The position numbers and the translations under genes were made by a program. The notes beneath the pieces were generated by a model, which had not been told where the DNA came from, made no database searches, and saw nothing but the letters and a program-made list of their open reading frames with translations. Shown here one piece after another: positions 44,978 through 53,676 of a stretch of 64,000 bases of DNA; position 1 is the first letter of the stretch, and each line of letters opens with the position of its first letter. The DNA is from Cohnella nanjingensis (GTDB taxonomy: Bacteria; Bacillota; Bacilli; Paenibacillales; Paenibacillaceae): the NCBI RefSeq assembly GCF_014212125.1, contig NZ_JACJVP010000006.1, positions 211,371 through 275,370 on the forward strand, written 5' to 3'.

Positions 44978-45799
44978 TCAGATGCTCCAGTGCTGCCAAT
45001 CTCTCTGACGCTGTTCGAAGCCGCCCAGCCAGTCTGCGGTCGCTTTGAACAGCTCTTTTTTATGCTCGCCTTGGGAGTAGGTGTGGTCCGCCTGGAAGAC
45101 GATCGCCTTCTCGCAGCGGCCCTCCCCGCGCAGCCAGAACGTCTTCTCCAGCAGGAACGTGTAGTCCACCGGAATCGTCTCGTCGCCCGTGCCGTGTACG
45201 AGGAAGACGTCGCCGGGGAACTTCTGCGTCTCCTGGAACGGCTGATGCTTCATGAGCGCGTCGAAGAATGCCGGCGTGATCGCATACCCCAAGTAATCCG
45301 AGGAGCCGCGCGTCACCGCTTCGTCGTACGTCTTCCTGCCCACGATCCGCAGAATGTCGTTGAACGGATAGCCGACCGGCGACCACAGCGCCAGCGACTT
45401 CACGCGGCGATCCCGCACGCCGGTCAGGAGGGCTACCGCCCCGCCCAGGCTATGGCCGAGCAGCGTCACGCGCATCGGATCGACGATATCGAGGCCCAGC
45501 GCGTAATCCAGCACGGCCCGCGTCTGCTCGATCATCGAGTCCAGCCCATGTTCGCCGTAGACGCCTTCGCTCTCCCCGCATCCGGCGAAGTCGAAGCGGA
45601 TGACCAGGTTGCCCTGGTTCGCGAATTCGCGGGCGGCCAGCACGAACAGCCGGTCGACGCCGATCCGGTTGCCGACGAAGCCGTGATTGATGATGACGAG
45701 CGGCAGCTTGCGGTCTCCGCGGCACTCCTCCTTCGGGGGGTAGTGAATCGTGGCGGCCAGAGCCAGGCCTTCGTATTTGATCGTCAGCGAGCGTTCCAT
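44978..45799 (-). CDS. Alpha/beta hydrolase, esterase-like
   Basis: This 273-residue protein has the serine-hydrolase nucleophile elbow GHSLGG (about 114-119), the early oxyanion segment NHGFVGNR, an acid in HGTGDETIP and a catalytic His in ADHTYS. It resembles cinnamoyl or feruloyl esterases and acylaminoacyl hydrolases, some of which trim plant polysaccharides. It has no signal peptide. The ATG at 45799 follows AAGGAGG. It is monocistronic. The substrate is unknown. Confidence 0.85.
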   Translation of the reverse strand: MERSLTIKYEGLALAATIHYPPKEECRGDRKLPLVIINHGFVGNRIGVDRLFVLAAREFANQGNLVIRFDFAGCGESEGVYGEHGLDSMIEQTRAVLDYALGLDIVDPMRVTLLGHSLGGAVALLTGVRDRRVKSLALWSPVGYPFNDILRIVGRKTYDEAVTRGSSDYLGYAITPAFFDALMKHQPFQETQKFPGDVFLVHGTGDETIPVDYTFLLEKTFWLRGEGRCEKAIVFQADHTYSQGEHKKELFKATADWLGGFEQRQRDWQHWSI

Positions 45800-45954
45800 G
45801 ACGCAGCCTCCTTCGCATTATTCCTCTAATTCCGATTAATTTACTATGTTTTAAATCCTATCACCGACGGATGGCGCTGTCAAGGGCTCCGGGGAAAATG
45901 GAAGCATTCGGGACACACTAGGAACATCCCATTCCAACGGAAGAAGGTGTAAGG

Positions 45955-46074
45955 ATGGAAGCGTTCGTCTCCTGGCTGTCCCACCACGTCTTGACGACGA
46001 TCCTAATTATCGGCACCATTTTCGCCGTCGCCTACGTCATCAAGAACCGCAAGAGCTTGTTCTACAAACAGTAA
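45955..46074 (+). CDS. Small membrane protein, 39 residues, unknown function
   Basis: This short frame (MEAFVSWLSHHVLTTILI at the start) has one hydrophobic helix at about 12-28 and a basic C-terminal end with KNRKSLFYKQ. GAAGAAGGTGTAAGG lies directly upstream and could serve as a ribosome site. It has the layout of a single-pass peptide with the tail in the cytoplasm. I do not recognise the family, and coding status rests on these features alone. Confidence 0.6.
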   Translation: MEAFVSWLSHHVLTTILIIGTIFAVAYVIKNRKSLFYKQ

Positions 46075-46121
46075 CGGAGGGCATGCAGCGTGGCGTCGGA
46101 TAACGGAGGGCGGTGTCTGAT

Positions 46122-46252
46122 ACCGGCAGCTTGCCTCCGGAAGCGTGCGCAGCGCCCGAACCGGCAGCTTGCCTCCGTGAAGCAGCCGGGAATATAGCGC
46201 CTTGCTTGCCTTGCTTGCTTGCTTGCTTGCTTGCCTGCCTTGCTTGCCATTG
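46122..46252. repeat. 38-bp repeat pair and (TTGC)n microsatellite
   Basis: ACCGGCAGCTTGCCTCCG occurs at 46122 and 46160. From 46200 to 46252 the sequence is almost pure TTGC/CTTG tetranucleotides with a few CCTG variants. The rest of 46075-46482 shows no gene, and I found no clear terminator after purD. Confidence 0.85.
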
Positions 46253-46482
46253 CTCGCCGTAGCGTAGTATAAGATGCAATGCCAGGGTTCATACGGCGCA
46301 GAGGACAGATGCATGACGGGAGCATTCCGCATTGTCCTTCCGGAGGCTGTGAGCAAGAAGATTCTCCTACGCCGAAACGAGCAAAGCCGCCGGACGCTCC
46401 CCCGCCAGGGTCGCGTCTCGACGGCTGTACATTCGTGTCTATTCGCTTCTCTCACTAGCTTTGCTTCGTTCGGCGTTCGGTT

Positions 46483-47742
46483 TTATACAAGCGCCTTCGC
46501 CGCGATATCGCTGCGGTTTTGCTTACCCTCGAACGTAATGCGTTCCGCGGCTTCATAGGCTTTCGCGCGCGCCTCGGCGATCCCCTCGCCGAGCCCGACG
46601 ATCCCGAGCACGCGTCCGCCTGCGGTGACGATCTCGCCGTCCTTCTCCGCCGTGCCGGCGTGGAAGACCAGCGCGTCACCCGCTTGGTCCAAGCCCCGGA
46701 TCGGCAGCCCCTTCGGATACGATCCGGGGTAGCCGCCGGAGGCCAGGATGACGCAGACCGCCGCTTCGTCGCTCCAGCCGATGTCGATCTCGTTCAGGCG
46801 GCCGTTCAACGAAGCCAGGAAAATGTCTACGAGATCCGTCTTCAGCCGCGGCAGGACGACCTGTGTCTCCGGATCGCCGAAACGCGCGTTGAACTCGATC
46901 GTCTTCGGGCCGTCGGCCGTAATCATGAGCCCGCCGAACAGGACGCCCCGGAACGGACGTCCTTCGGCGACCATCGCGCGGGCCGTCGGCTTCACGATGT
47001 TCTCCACCGCGTCCGCGATGATCGCGGGGTCGACGTGCGGCAGCGGCGAATAGGTGCCCATGCCGCCCGTATTCGGGCCCTTGTCGCCGTCGAAGGCCGG
47101 CTTGTGGTCTTGGGCGGCCGGCATCGCGCGGACCGTCTCGCCGTCCACGAACGCCAGGATGGACATCTCCTGTCCGGCGAGGAATTCCTCGATGACGACT
47201 TTGTCGCCGGCCGCGCCGAACGACTTGTCGACCATCGTCTCGCGGAGCGCCTGCTCCGCCTCTTCGCGCGTGAAGCAGACGGTCACTCCTTTGCCCGCCG
47301 CCAGCCCGTCCGCCTTGATGACGATCGGGAGCGGCTGCTCGGCGAGGTAGTCCCGCGCGGAAGCGTAGTCCGTGAACGTCTCGTACTTGGCCGTCGGGAT
47401 GTTGTACTTCTTCAGCAGATTCTTCATGAAGATCTTGCTGCCCTCGATCTCGGCGGCGTTCTTCCGCGGTCCGTACACCGGCAACTTCGCCGCTTCGAAT
47501 GCGTCGACCGCTCCGGCTGCCAGCGGATCGTCCGGCCCGACGACGACCAGGTTCACCGCGTTGTCCTGCGCGAACTGAACGAGCTTGTCGAACTCCATCT
47601 CTCCGATCGGCACGTTCTCGGCCAGCTGTCCGATCCCCGCGTTGCCCGGCGCGCAGAAGATGTGCTTCACCTTCTCGCTCTTCTTCAGCGCCCAGATGAT
47701 CGCGTGCTCGCGCCCGCCCCGTCCGATTACCAGAATCCGCAT
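46483..47742 (-). CDS. purD: Phosphoribosylamine--glycine ligase
   Basis: PurD makes glycinamide ribonucleotide from phosphoribosylamine, glycine and ATP, step 2 of purine synthesis. The 419-residue ATP-grasp protein begins MRILVIGRGGREHAI and shows GPNTGGMGTYSP and the metal/ATP segment EFNARFGDPETQ. The ATG at 47742 has AAGGA upstream. It is the last pur gene and is separated from purH by 514 bases containing a repeat array. Confidence 0.97.
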   Translation of the reverse strand: MRILVIGRGGREHAIIWALKKSEKVKHIFCAPGNAGIGQLAENVPIGEMEFDKLVQFAQDNAVNLVVVGPDDPLAAGAVDAFEAAKLPVYGPRKNAAEIEGSKIFMKNLLKKYNIPTAKYETFTDYASARDYLAEQPLPIVIKADGLAAGKGVTVCFTREEAEQALRETMVDKSFGAAGDKVVIEEFLAGQEMSILAFVDGETVRAMPAAQDHKPAFDGDKGPNTGGMGTYSPLPHVDPAIIADAVENIVKPTARAMVAEGRPFRGVLFGGLMITADGPKTIEFNARFGDPETQVVLPRLKTDLVDIFLASLNGRLNEIDIGWSDEAAVCVILASGGYPGSYPKGLPIRGLDQAGDALVFHAGTAEKDGEIVTAGGRVLGIVGLGEGIAEARAKAYEAAERITFEGKQNRSDIAAKALV

Positions 47743-47808
47743 GTTCCTTGTCCCCCTAATCGCATAAGTTCCCGTTCCTTGCTTCGAATGATGGCAGCGA
47801 GGTTGAAT

Positions 47809-48150
47809 AACCCGATTATTTCGGGTTGCAGCCCACTTACCAACGCTCCGGCGGCACGCAACCCGATTATTTCGGGTTACAGCCCGCTAACCCGCGCTCC
47901 GGCGGCACGCAACCCGATTATTTCGGGTTACAGCCCACTTACCAACGCTCCGGCGACACGTAACCCGATTATTTCGGGTTACAGCCCGCTAACCCGCGCT
48001 CCGGCGACACGTAACCCGATTATTTCGGGTTACAGCCCGCTAACCCGCGCTCCGGCGGCACGCAACCCGATTATTTCGGGTTACAGCCCGCTAACCCGCG
48101 CTCCGGCGGCATGCAACCCGATTATTTCGGGTTACAGCCCGTCATGCTCC
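47809..48150. repeat. 51-bp tandem array between purH and purD, seven units
   Basis: Units begin at 47809, 47860, 47911, 47962, 48013, 48064 and 48115 (the last partial), exactly 51 bp apart. Each carries AACCCGATTATTTCGGGTT, a hairpin with a 7-bp stem and 5-base loop. The remainder alternates between two variants (CCACTTACCAACG and CCGCTAACCCGCG). It lies inside the pur operon. Confidence 0.95.
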
Positions 48151-48256
48151 AAACCCTGCGCCGCTCCAAACGCGCCCGTGCAGAGAAAATAGCGTTACGC
48201 CGTAACGCTACCCCTCTCCCCGCAGCGTGTCATGCCCGCCGCGAGATCTACTATGA

Positions 48257-49804
48257 TCAGTGCTTGAAGTGGCGCACGCCAGTGACGATCATCGCGATGC
48301 CGTACTTGTTGGCGACGGCAATCGACTCTTCGTCCTTAATCGAGCCGCCCGGCTGGATGACGGCCGTGATGCCGGCTTGCGCAGCCAGCTCCAGCGTATC
48401 GCCCATCGGGAAGAACGCGTCCGAAGCCAGCACCGCGCCCTTCGCCTTGCCGTCCGCTTGCTCGATCGCGATGCGCGCCGCGCCGACGCGGTTCATCTGC
48501 CCGGCGCCTACGCCGACCGTCTGATTGTCCGCGGCCAGCAGGATCGCGTTGGACTTCACGTGCTTCACGACTTTCCACGCGAATAGCAGCTGCTTCAGCT
48601 CTTCCGGCGTCGGCTGGCGCTCCGTGACGACCTTCGGGTCGGCCTCGCCGAGCGAGTGCACGTCGCTCTGTTGGACGAGCATGCCGCCCTCGACGCTCGT
48701 GACGAGCCATTCGGATTGGCGTTCCGCCGCCGAGGCGGTCTTGCCGGTCGCGAGCAGGCGGATATTCTTCTTGCGCTGCAGAATCTCCAGCGCTTCCGGC
48801 GTGAAGTCCGGCGCGAGGACGATCTCGAGGAAGATCTCGCTGAGCCGCTGCGCGGTCGGGGCTTCGATCGTCCGGTTGGCCGCGACGATGCCGCCGAAGA
48901 TCGACGTCGGGTCGGATTCGTACGCCTTGACGTAAGCTTGGTCAATGTCGCTGCCGATGCCCACGCCGCACGGATTCATATGCTTCACCGCAACGACGGC
49001 CGGCTCGTCGAACTCTCCGACGATCGCGAGCGCCGCGTTCGCGTCGTTGATATTGTTGTAGGACAGCTCCTTGCCGTGCAGCTGCTTCGCCGTCGTGACG
49101 TTGGCGCCGGAAGCGATCGGCTTGCGGTAGAAGGCGGCCTGCTGGTGCGGATTCTCGCCGTAGCGCAGGTCCTGCACCTTCTCGTACGTGACGGTCAGGC
49201 TCTCCGGCAGCGGCTCGCCGAGCTGCTTCGCGAAGTATTCGGAGATCAGCGCGTCGTAGGCGGACGTGTGGCGGAACACTTTGGCCGCGAGGCGCTTGCG
49301 CGTCTCGAGCGTCGTGTCGCCGCCGGAGCGGACTTCCTCCAGTACCTGCGCATAGTCGCCCGCGTCGACGACGACAGTGACGAACGCATGGTTCTTCGCC
49401 GCGGAGCGCAGCATAGTCGGCCCGCCGATGTCGATGTTCTCGATGGCGTCCTCGTAGCTGACGTTCGGCTTCGACACCGTCTCCTTGAACGGATACAGGT
49501 TGACGACGACCAGGTCGATATAGTCGAGGCCCAGCTTCTCCATCGCTTCGCGGTGCTCCGCGCTGTCGCGGATGGCCAGCAGGCCGCTGTGAACGGCCGG
49601 ATGCAGCGTCTTCACGCGTCCGTCCAGAATTTCCGGGAAGCCCGTTACGTCCGAGATGCCGATGACCGGCACGCCTTCCTTCTCCAGCAGCGCATGCGTT
49701 CCGCCCGTCGAGATGATCTGCACGCCTTGCTGCGCGAGCTCGCGGCAGAATGCCGTGATGCCCGTCTTGTCGGATACGCTGACCAGCGCTCTTCTGATCG
49801 CCAT
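48257..49804 (-). CDS. purH: AICAR transformylase/IMP cyclohydrolase
   Basis: This bifunctional enzyme carries out the last two steps to IMP. The 515-residue protein has the N-terminal IMP cyclohydrolase domain ([14 protein letters not shown] at about 66-79) and the C-terminal transformylase domain with [12 protein letters not shown] and [13 protein letters not shown]. The ATG at 49804 has GAGGAG somewhat far upstream, with GGGGA closer. It follows purN by 32 bases. Confidence 0.97.
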   Translation of the reverse strand: MAIRRALVSVSDKTGITAFCRELAQQGVQIISTGGTHALLEKEGVPVIGISDVTGFPEILDGRVKTLHPAVHSGLLAIRDSAEHREAMEKLGLDYIDLVVVNLYPFKETVSKPNVSYEDAIENIDIGGPTMLRSAAKNHAFVTVVVDAGDYAQVLEEVRSGGDTTLETRKRLAAKVFRHTSAYDALISEYFAKQLGEPLPESLTVTYEKVQDLRYGENPHQQAAFYRKPIASGANVTTAKQLHGKELSYNNINDANAALAIVGEFDEPAVVAVKHMNPCGVGIGSDIDQAYVKAYESDPTSIFGGIVAANRTIEAPTAQRLSEIFLEIVLAPDFTPEALEILQRKKNIRLLATGKTASAAERQSEWLVTSVEGGMLVQQSDVHSLGEADPKVVTERQPTPEELKQLLFAWKVVKHVKSNAILLAADNQTVGVGAGQMNRVGAARIAIEQADGKAKGAVLASDAFFPMGDTLELAAQAGITAVIQPGGSIKDEESIAVANKYGIAMIVTGVRHFKH

Positions 49805-49836
49805 GATTCCCCAACACTCCTCTTCGCTATTGCTTG

Positions 49837-50454
49837 TTATCGTCTAACCGTTACGATCCGTCCGTCCAAAGCGACCCGTCCTTCGGCGATCCAGCGGACC
49901 GCCCGCGGCAGCAGCTCATGCTCGACCGCGTGCACCCGCGCCGCCAGCGTCTCCTCCGTATCGTCGTCCCGGATCTCCACCGCCCGCTGCGCGAGGATCG
50001 GTCCCGAATCCATACCGCCGTCCACATAGTGCACCGTCGCGCCTGTCAGCTTCACGCCGTATTCCAACGCCTGCCGAATCGCCCGGATTCCCGGAAACGC
50101 GGGCAGCAGCGCCGGGTGGATGTTGATCATCCGTCCGTAATACGGCTGAACCAGCACGTCCGTAATGAGCCGCATGTAGCCGGCCAGGACGATCAGCTCG
50201 ATGCCTTCGTCCCGCAGCCGCGATACGATCTCCGCTTCGTAAGCTTCGCGGGACGCGTAGTCCCTCGGTTGGAACACGAAGGCGTCGATCCCGAAGGCGC
50301 GCGCCCGGCTAACCACAGGGGCAGAGGGCTTGTCGCATACGAGCAGCGCGATCTCCGCCCCGAGACGGCCGCCTTGGGCCGCCTCCGCCAGCGCTTGAAA
50401 GTTGCTCCCGCTGCCCGAAGCGAAGACCGCGATCCGCAAGGGTGTAGATGACAT
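49837..50454 (-). CDS. purN: Phosphoribosylglycinamide formyltransferase (folate-dependent)
   Basis: PurN transfers a formyl group from 10-formyltetrahydrofolate to glycinamide ribonucleotide. The 205-residue protein has [12 protein letters not shown] near the N terminus, [10 protein letters not shown] with the catalytic region, and [16 protein letters not shown] with the active Asp. Its ATG overlaps the purM stop by one base (TAATG). Confidence 0.97.
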   Translation of the reverse strand: MSSTPLRIAVFASGSGSNFQALAEAAQGGRLGAEIALLVCDKPSAPVVSRARAFGIDAFVFQPRDYASREAYEAEIVSRLRDEGIELIVLAGYMRLITDVLVQPYYGRMINIHPALLPAFPGIRAIRQALEYGVKLTGATVHYVDGGMDSGPILAQRAVEIRDDDTEETLAARVHAVEHELLPRAVRWIAEGRVALDGRIVTVRR

Positions 50455-51497
50455 TAGAGCTCAACGCCCCCGAACGTGACGATGCGGCTGCCCGCGGTCA
50501 CTCGACCGATGAGGTACGCCGCTTCGCCGTTCTCCTTCGCGAGGGCGATGGCTTGTTCGGCTTGCTCGGCCGGGACGACCAGCACCATGCCGATGCCCAT
50601 ATTGAACGTCGTATACATGTCGCGGTCGGAGATGTGGCCGTCCCGCTGCATGAGGCCGAATACCGGCTGCACCGGCCATGCGCCGCGCGCGATGTCGACG
50701 TTCACGCCTTCCGGCAACACGCGCGGAATGTTCTCGATGAAGCCGCCGCCGGTGATGTGGGCCATCCCCTTGATCTTGACGCTCTCCAGCAGCTTCAGGA
50801 TCGACTTCACGTAGATACGGGTAGGCTCGATGAGCGCCTCGCCCAGCGTTTGTCCTTGCAGCTCCGGCAGCTTGTCGTCCAATCCGTAGCCTTGCTGTTC
50901 CAGCAGCAGACGGCGCACGAGGGAGAAGCCGTTGGAGTGGATGCCGCTCGAACCGAGGCCGATGACGGCGTCGCCCGCCGCGATCGTAGAGCCGTCGATC
51001 GCCTTCGGCTTGTCGACGATGCCTACGGTGAAGCCGGCGATATCATACTCGCCGTCCTGGTACATACCCGGCATCTCCGCCGTCTCGCCGCCGATCAGCG
51101 CGCAGCCGGCTTGCTCGCAGCCGTCGGCCACGCCTTTGACGATCGCTTCGATCTTCTCCGGCACCAGTTGGCCGCAGGCGAGGTAGTCCAGGAAAAAGAG
51201 CGGCTCCGCGCCCGTCACGACCACGTCGTTGACGCACATGGCGACCGCGTCGATGCCGATCGTGTCGTGCTTGTCCATCTGGAAAGCCAGCTTCAGCTTC
51301 GTGCCGACGCCGTCCGTGCCGGACACGAGCACCGGCTCCTCGTACTTGTCCTTGTTCAGGCCGAATAGCCCGCCGAATCCGCCGAGCCCGGTCAGCACCT
51401 CGGGACGGAACGTTCTCTTGACGTGCTTCTTCATCCGTTCGACCGCTTCGTTGCCTGCGGCAATGTCGACGCCTGCCTGTTTGTACGCTTCGGACAC
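50454..51497 (-). CDS. purM: Phosphoribosylformylglycinamidine cyclo-ligase (AIR synthetase)
   Basis: PurM closes the imidazole ring to give AIR. The 347-residue protein shows [15 protein letters not shown], the [11 protein letters not shown] loop and [12 protein letters not shown]. The start is GTG at 51497 with GGGAGG upstream; the frame extends further without a start signal. A long hairpin lies 40 bases upstream of the start codon. Confidence 0.96.
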   Translation of the reverse strand: MSEAYKQAGVDIAAGNEAVERMKKHVKRTFRPEVLTGLGGFGGLFGLNKDKYEEPVLVSGTDGVGTKLKLAFQMDKHDTIGIDAVAMCVNDVVVTGAEPLFFLDYLACGQLVPEKIEAIVKGVADGCEQAGCALIGGETAEMPGMYQDGEYDIAGFTVGIVDKPKAIDGSTIAAGDAVIGLGSSGIHSNGFSLVRRLLLEQQGYGLDDKLPELQGQTLGEALIEPTRIYVKSILKLLESVKIKGMAHITGGGFIENIPRVLPEGVNVDIARGAWPVQPVFGLMQRDGHISDRDMYTTFNMGIGMVLVVPAEQAEQAIALAKENGEAAYLIGRVTAGSRIVTFGGVEL

Positions 51498-51536
51498 TGT
51501 GTAAGCCTCCCTGGAATATTCATTAGTCGGAGCGAC

Positions 51537-51608
51537 TCTGCAAAAGTGCAGGTAAATCCCGCCTCGGACCGGTGGGAATCCGGCGGGAGTTAGCTGCATC
51601 TTTGCAGA
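51537..51608 (-). promoter_or_regulatory. Long hairpin in the purF-purM gap
   Basis: TCTGCAAA pairs with TTTGCAGA, TGCAG with CTGCA, and TCCCGCC with GGCGGGA, giving an extended stem of about 25 pairs. No T run follows, so it is not a plain terminator. It precedes the purM ribosome site and could be an RNA processing or stability element. Confidence 0.6.
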
Positions 51609-51882
51609 CGGTAATGCTGGATGCTTCGGATCAAGGCAGGCGCCCGGTTGGACGCCTTTCCGCTTCTCCGCGCAATACGTTGCAAACGTACTGCTTAAAT
51701 CCCGCTAGATCGCGCTTCTACCGTATCTCTTCTTTGACGCCAGAACCTTACATACATCTTCTTTCTCGCTTGGGCGCGCATTCGTCACTCTGCATCGCTC
51801 ACTCAAGCAGACAGATGTATCTTCATTCTCGCTAGGTCGCTCTCTCGCCGCGTTCATCTGACACATTACCGTTCATCCGCGC

Positions 51883-52070
51883 AATAAGTTGCATTCGTAC
51901 ATCTTATTTCTCGCAAAACGGCTCTTTCGCGGCTATAAGTTGCATTTGTACATCTTATTTTGCGAAAAACCGGCATTTCGGCTGAATTCCGCGAAATAAG
52001 TTGTACGTTTACAACAAAATCACGTTTCCCGTCGCAATGCGGTCCAATAAGATGTACTTTTGCAACTTTT
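51883..52070. repeat. Four-unit dyad element, locus 3, inside the pur operon
   Basis: Units start at 51886, 51937, 51998 and 52049 (51, 61, 51 bp). Units 1 and 2 contain AAGTTGCATTTGTACATCTT or a one-base variant, and unit 4 is AAGATGTACTTTTGCAACTT, nearly their reverse complement. Bases 51609-51882 hold no gene. Confidence 0.92.
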
Positions 52071-52131
52071 GAGCGTGCTGTAACGCAAAATGGGCGATAG
52101 TCGGGGGCTTAACGCCCTCGCAAGCCGCGAC

Positions 52132-53676
52132 TCAGTCGCAGCTGCACGACGTCGCTTTGGCGTGCTCGAACTCTACCCGCGTCGGGTAGTCGTTCGTGAA
52201 GCAGCCGAGGCACAACCCGCGGTCCTGCTCGCCGGCGTGGCCGCCGACCGCTTCGAGCAGCCCTTCCTTGCTCAGGAAGTAGAGCGAGTCCGCGTTGATC
52301 GCCTGGCGGATCTCCTCGACCGTCTTGCTCGAAGCGATGAGGTCGCGGCGGTCCGGCGTATCGATGCCGTAGTAGCAAGGGTTCGCGAAAGGCGGCGACG
52401 TGATCCGGACGTGCACCTCGAGCGCGCCAGCCTCCCGCAGCAGGTTGACGATGCGGAGCGAAGTCGTGCCGCGCACGATCGAGTCGTCGATCATGACGAC
52501 GCGCTTGCCCTGCACCACCTTGCGGACGGCGGAGAGCTTCATCTTGACGCCCTTCTCGCGCAGCTCCTGCGACGGCTGAATGAACGTCCGGCCCGTGTAT
52601 TTATTCTTGATGAGTCCAAGCTCGTAAGGAATGCCGGTCTGTTCGGCGTAGCCGATCGCGGCGGAGATGCTGGAATCGGGCACGCCCGTGACGATATCCG
52701 CGTCGACGAACGCTTCCTGCGCCAGCTGTTGACCCATCCGCTTGCGGGACATGTGCAGGTTCACGGCGTTAATGTCGCTGTCCGGCCGCGCGAAGTAGAT
52801 ATACTCCATCGCGCACACGGCACGGCGCTCCAGCTTGGCGTAGCGGTCCTCGCGCAGGCCGTTCTTGTCGAGCACGAGCAGCTCGCCCGGCTGGACGTCC
52901 CGCACGTACTCGGCGCCGATCGTCTCGAAGGCGCACGACTCGGAGGCGAAGATATACGCGTCGCCGAGGCGGCCGATGACCATCGGACGCAGGCCGTTCG
53001 GGTCGCACGCCGCGATGAGGCGGTCCTTGGTCATGATGAGGAACGCGAAGCCCCCGATGAGCCTGGAGAACGCGTCCTTGACCGCTTCGACGAGATCCTT
53101 CGGCGAGCGCGCGATCATGTGTGCGATGACCTCGGTGTCGCTCGTCGTCTGGAAGATCGAGCCTTGCTCCTCGAGCTCGCGCCGGATGATCGGCTCGTTG
53201 ACGAGGTTGCCGTTCGTGCAGACGGCCAGATCGCCGTCGCGGTACTTGAACACGAGCGGCTGCGCGTTCGCCAGCTGGCTCGCGCCAGCCGTGGAGTAGC
53301 GGACGTGGCCGATCGCGTTCGTGCCCGTCAGCGACGCCAGCCTGTCGCGGTCGAATACTTCCTTCACGAGGCCCATCCCGCGGTGATAGTGGAACGCGCC
53401 CTCGTCGGACGTGCAGATGCCGCAGCTCTCCTCGCCCCGGTGCTGCAGCGCGTGCAGGCCGTAGTAGGCGAGCGAAGCGGCGTCGGGATGACCGAACACC
53501 CCGAAGACGCCGCATTCTTCCTTCAGCTTGTCAAAGATCTCTTCATGACCGTTGCCCTGATTATAGTAGTCTCCGGTCCAGAAACGCGCCTCGGCGGGCG
53601 CGAGGCCCTCCGTCTGCGTGCCGGGCAGCGCGGGGGCCGCGCCGGCGATGCTTCCGGATTTTACTGCATCCGGCAT
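52132..53676 (-). CDS. purF: Amidophosphoribosyltransferase
   Basis: PurF commits PRPP to purine synthesis by forming phosphoribosylamine. The 514-residue precursor has the N-terminal nucleophile Cys55 in EECGVFG, so a 54-residue propeptide must be removed; that is longer than in Bacillus subtilis. The PRPP motif [14 protein letters not shown] is near 360. Cysteines at the C-terminal end (GLCLGCF and CSCD) fit the iron-sulfur cluster. The ATG at 53676 overlaps purL by 16 bases and follows GGAAGGAA. Confidence 0.95.
   Translation of the reverse strand: MPDAVKSGSIAGAAPALPGTQTEGLAPAEARFWTGDYYNQGNGHEEIFDKLKEECGVFGVFGHPDAASLAYYGLHALQHRGEESCGICTSDEGAFHYHRGMGLVKEVFDRDRLASLTGTNAIGHVRYSTAGASQLANAQPLVFKYRDGDLAVCTNGNLVNEPIIRRELEEQGSIFQTTSDTEVIAHMIARSPKDLVEAVKDAFSRLIGGFAFLIMTKDRLIAACDPNGLRPMVIGRLGDAYIFASESCAFETIGAEYVRDVQPGELLVLDKNGLREDRYAKLERRAVCAMEYIYFARPDSDINAVNLHMSRKRMGQQLAQEAFVDADIVTGVPDSSISAAIGYAEQTGIPYELGLIKNKYTGRTFIQPSQELREKGVKMKLSAVRKVVQGKRVVMIDDSIVRGTTSLRIVNLLREAGALEVHVRITSPPFANPCYYGIDTPDRRDLIASSKTVEEIRQAINADSLYFLSKEGLLEAVGGHAGEQDRGLCLGCFTNDYPTRVEFEHAKATSCSCD

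Noticed and set aside
44389..45008. 17-residue repeat proteins read from the 51-bp array
   Set aside because: The period is divisible by three, which creates open frames, but a one-base loss near 44630 shifts the frame and no ribosome site is present.
46003..46455. Frame of 150 codons downstream of purD
   Set aside because: It runs through the microsatellite and has low-complexity Lys/Gln/Ala/Ser content.
47809..48150. CRISPR array
   Set aside because: The whole 51-bp unit is repeated, including the part that would be spacer, and no cas gene is nearby.
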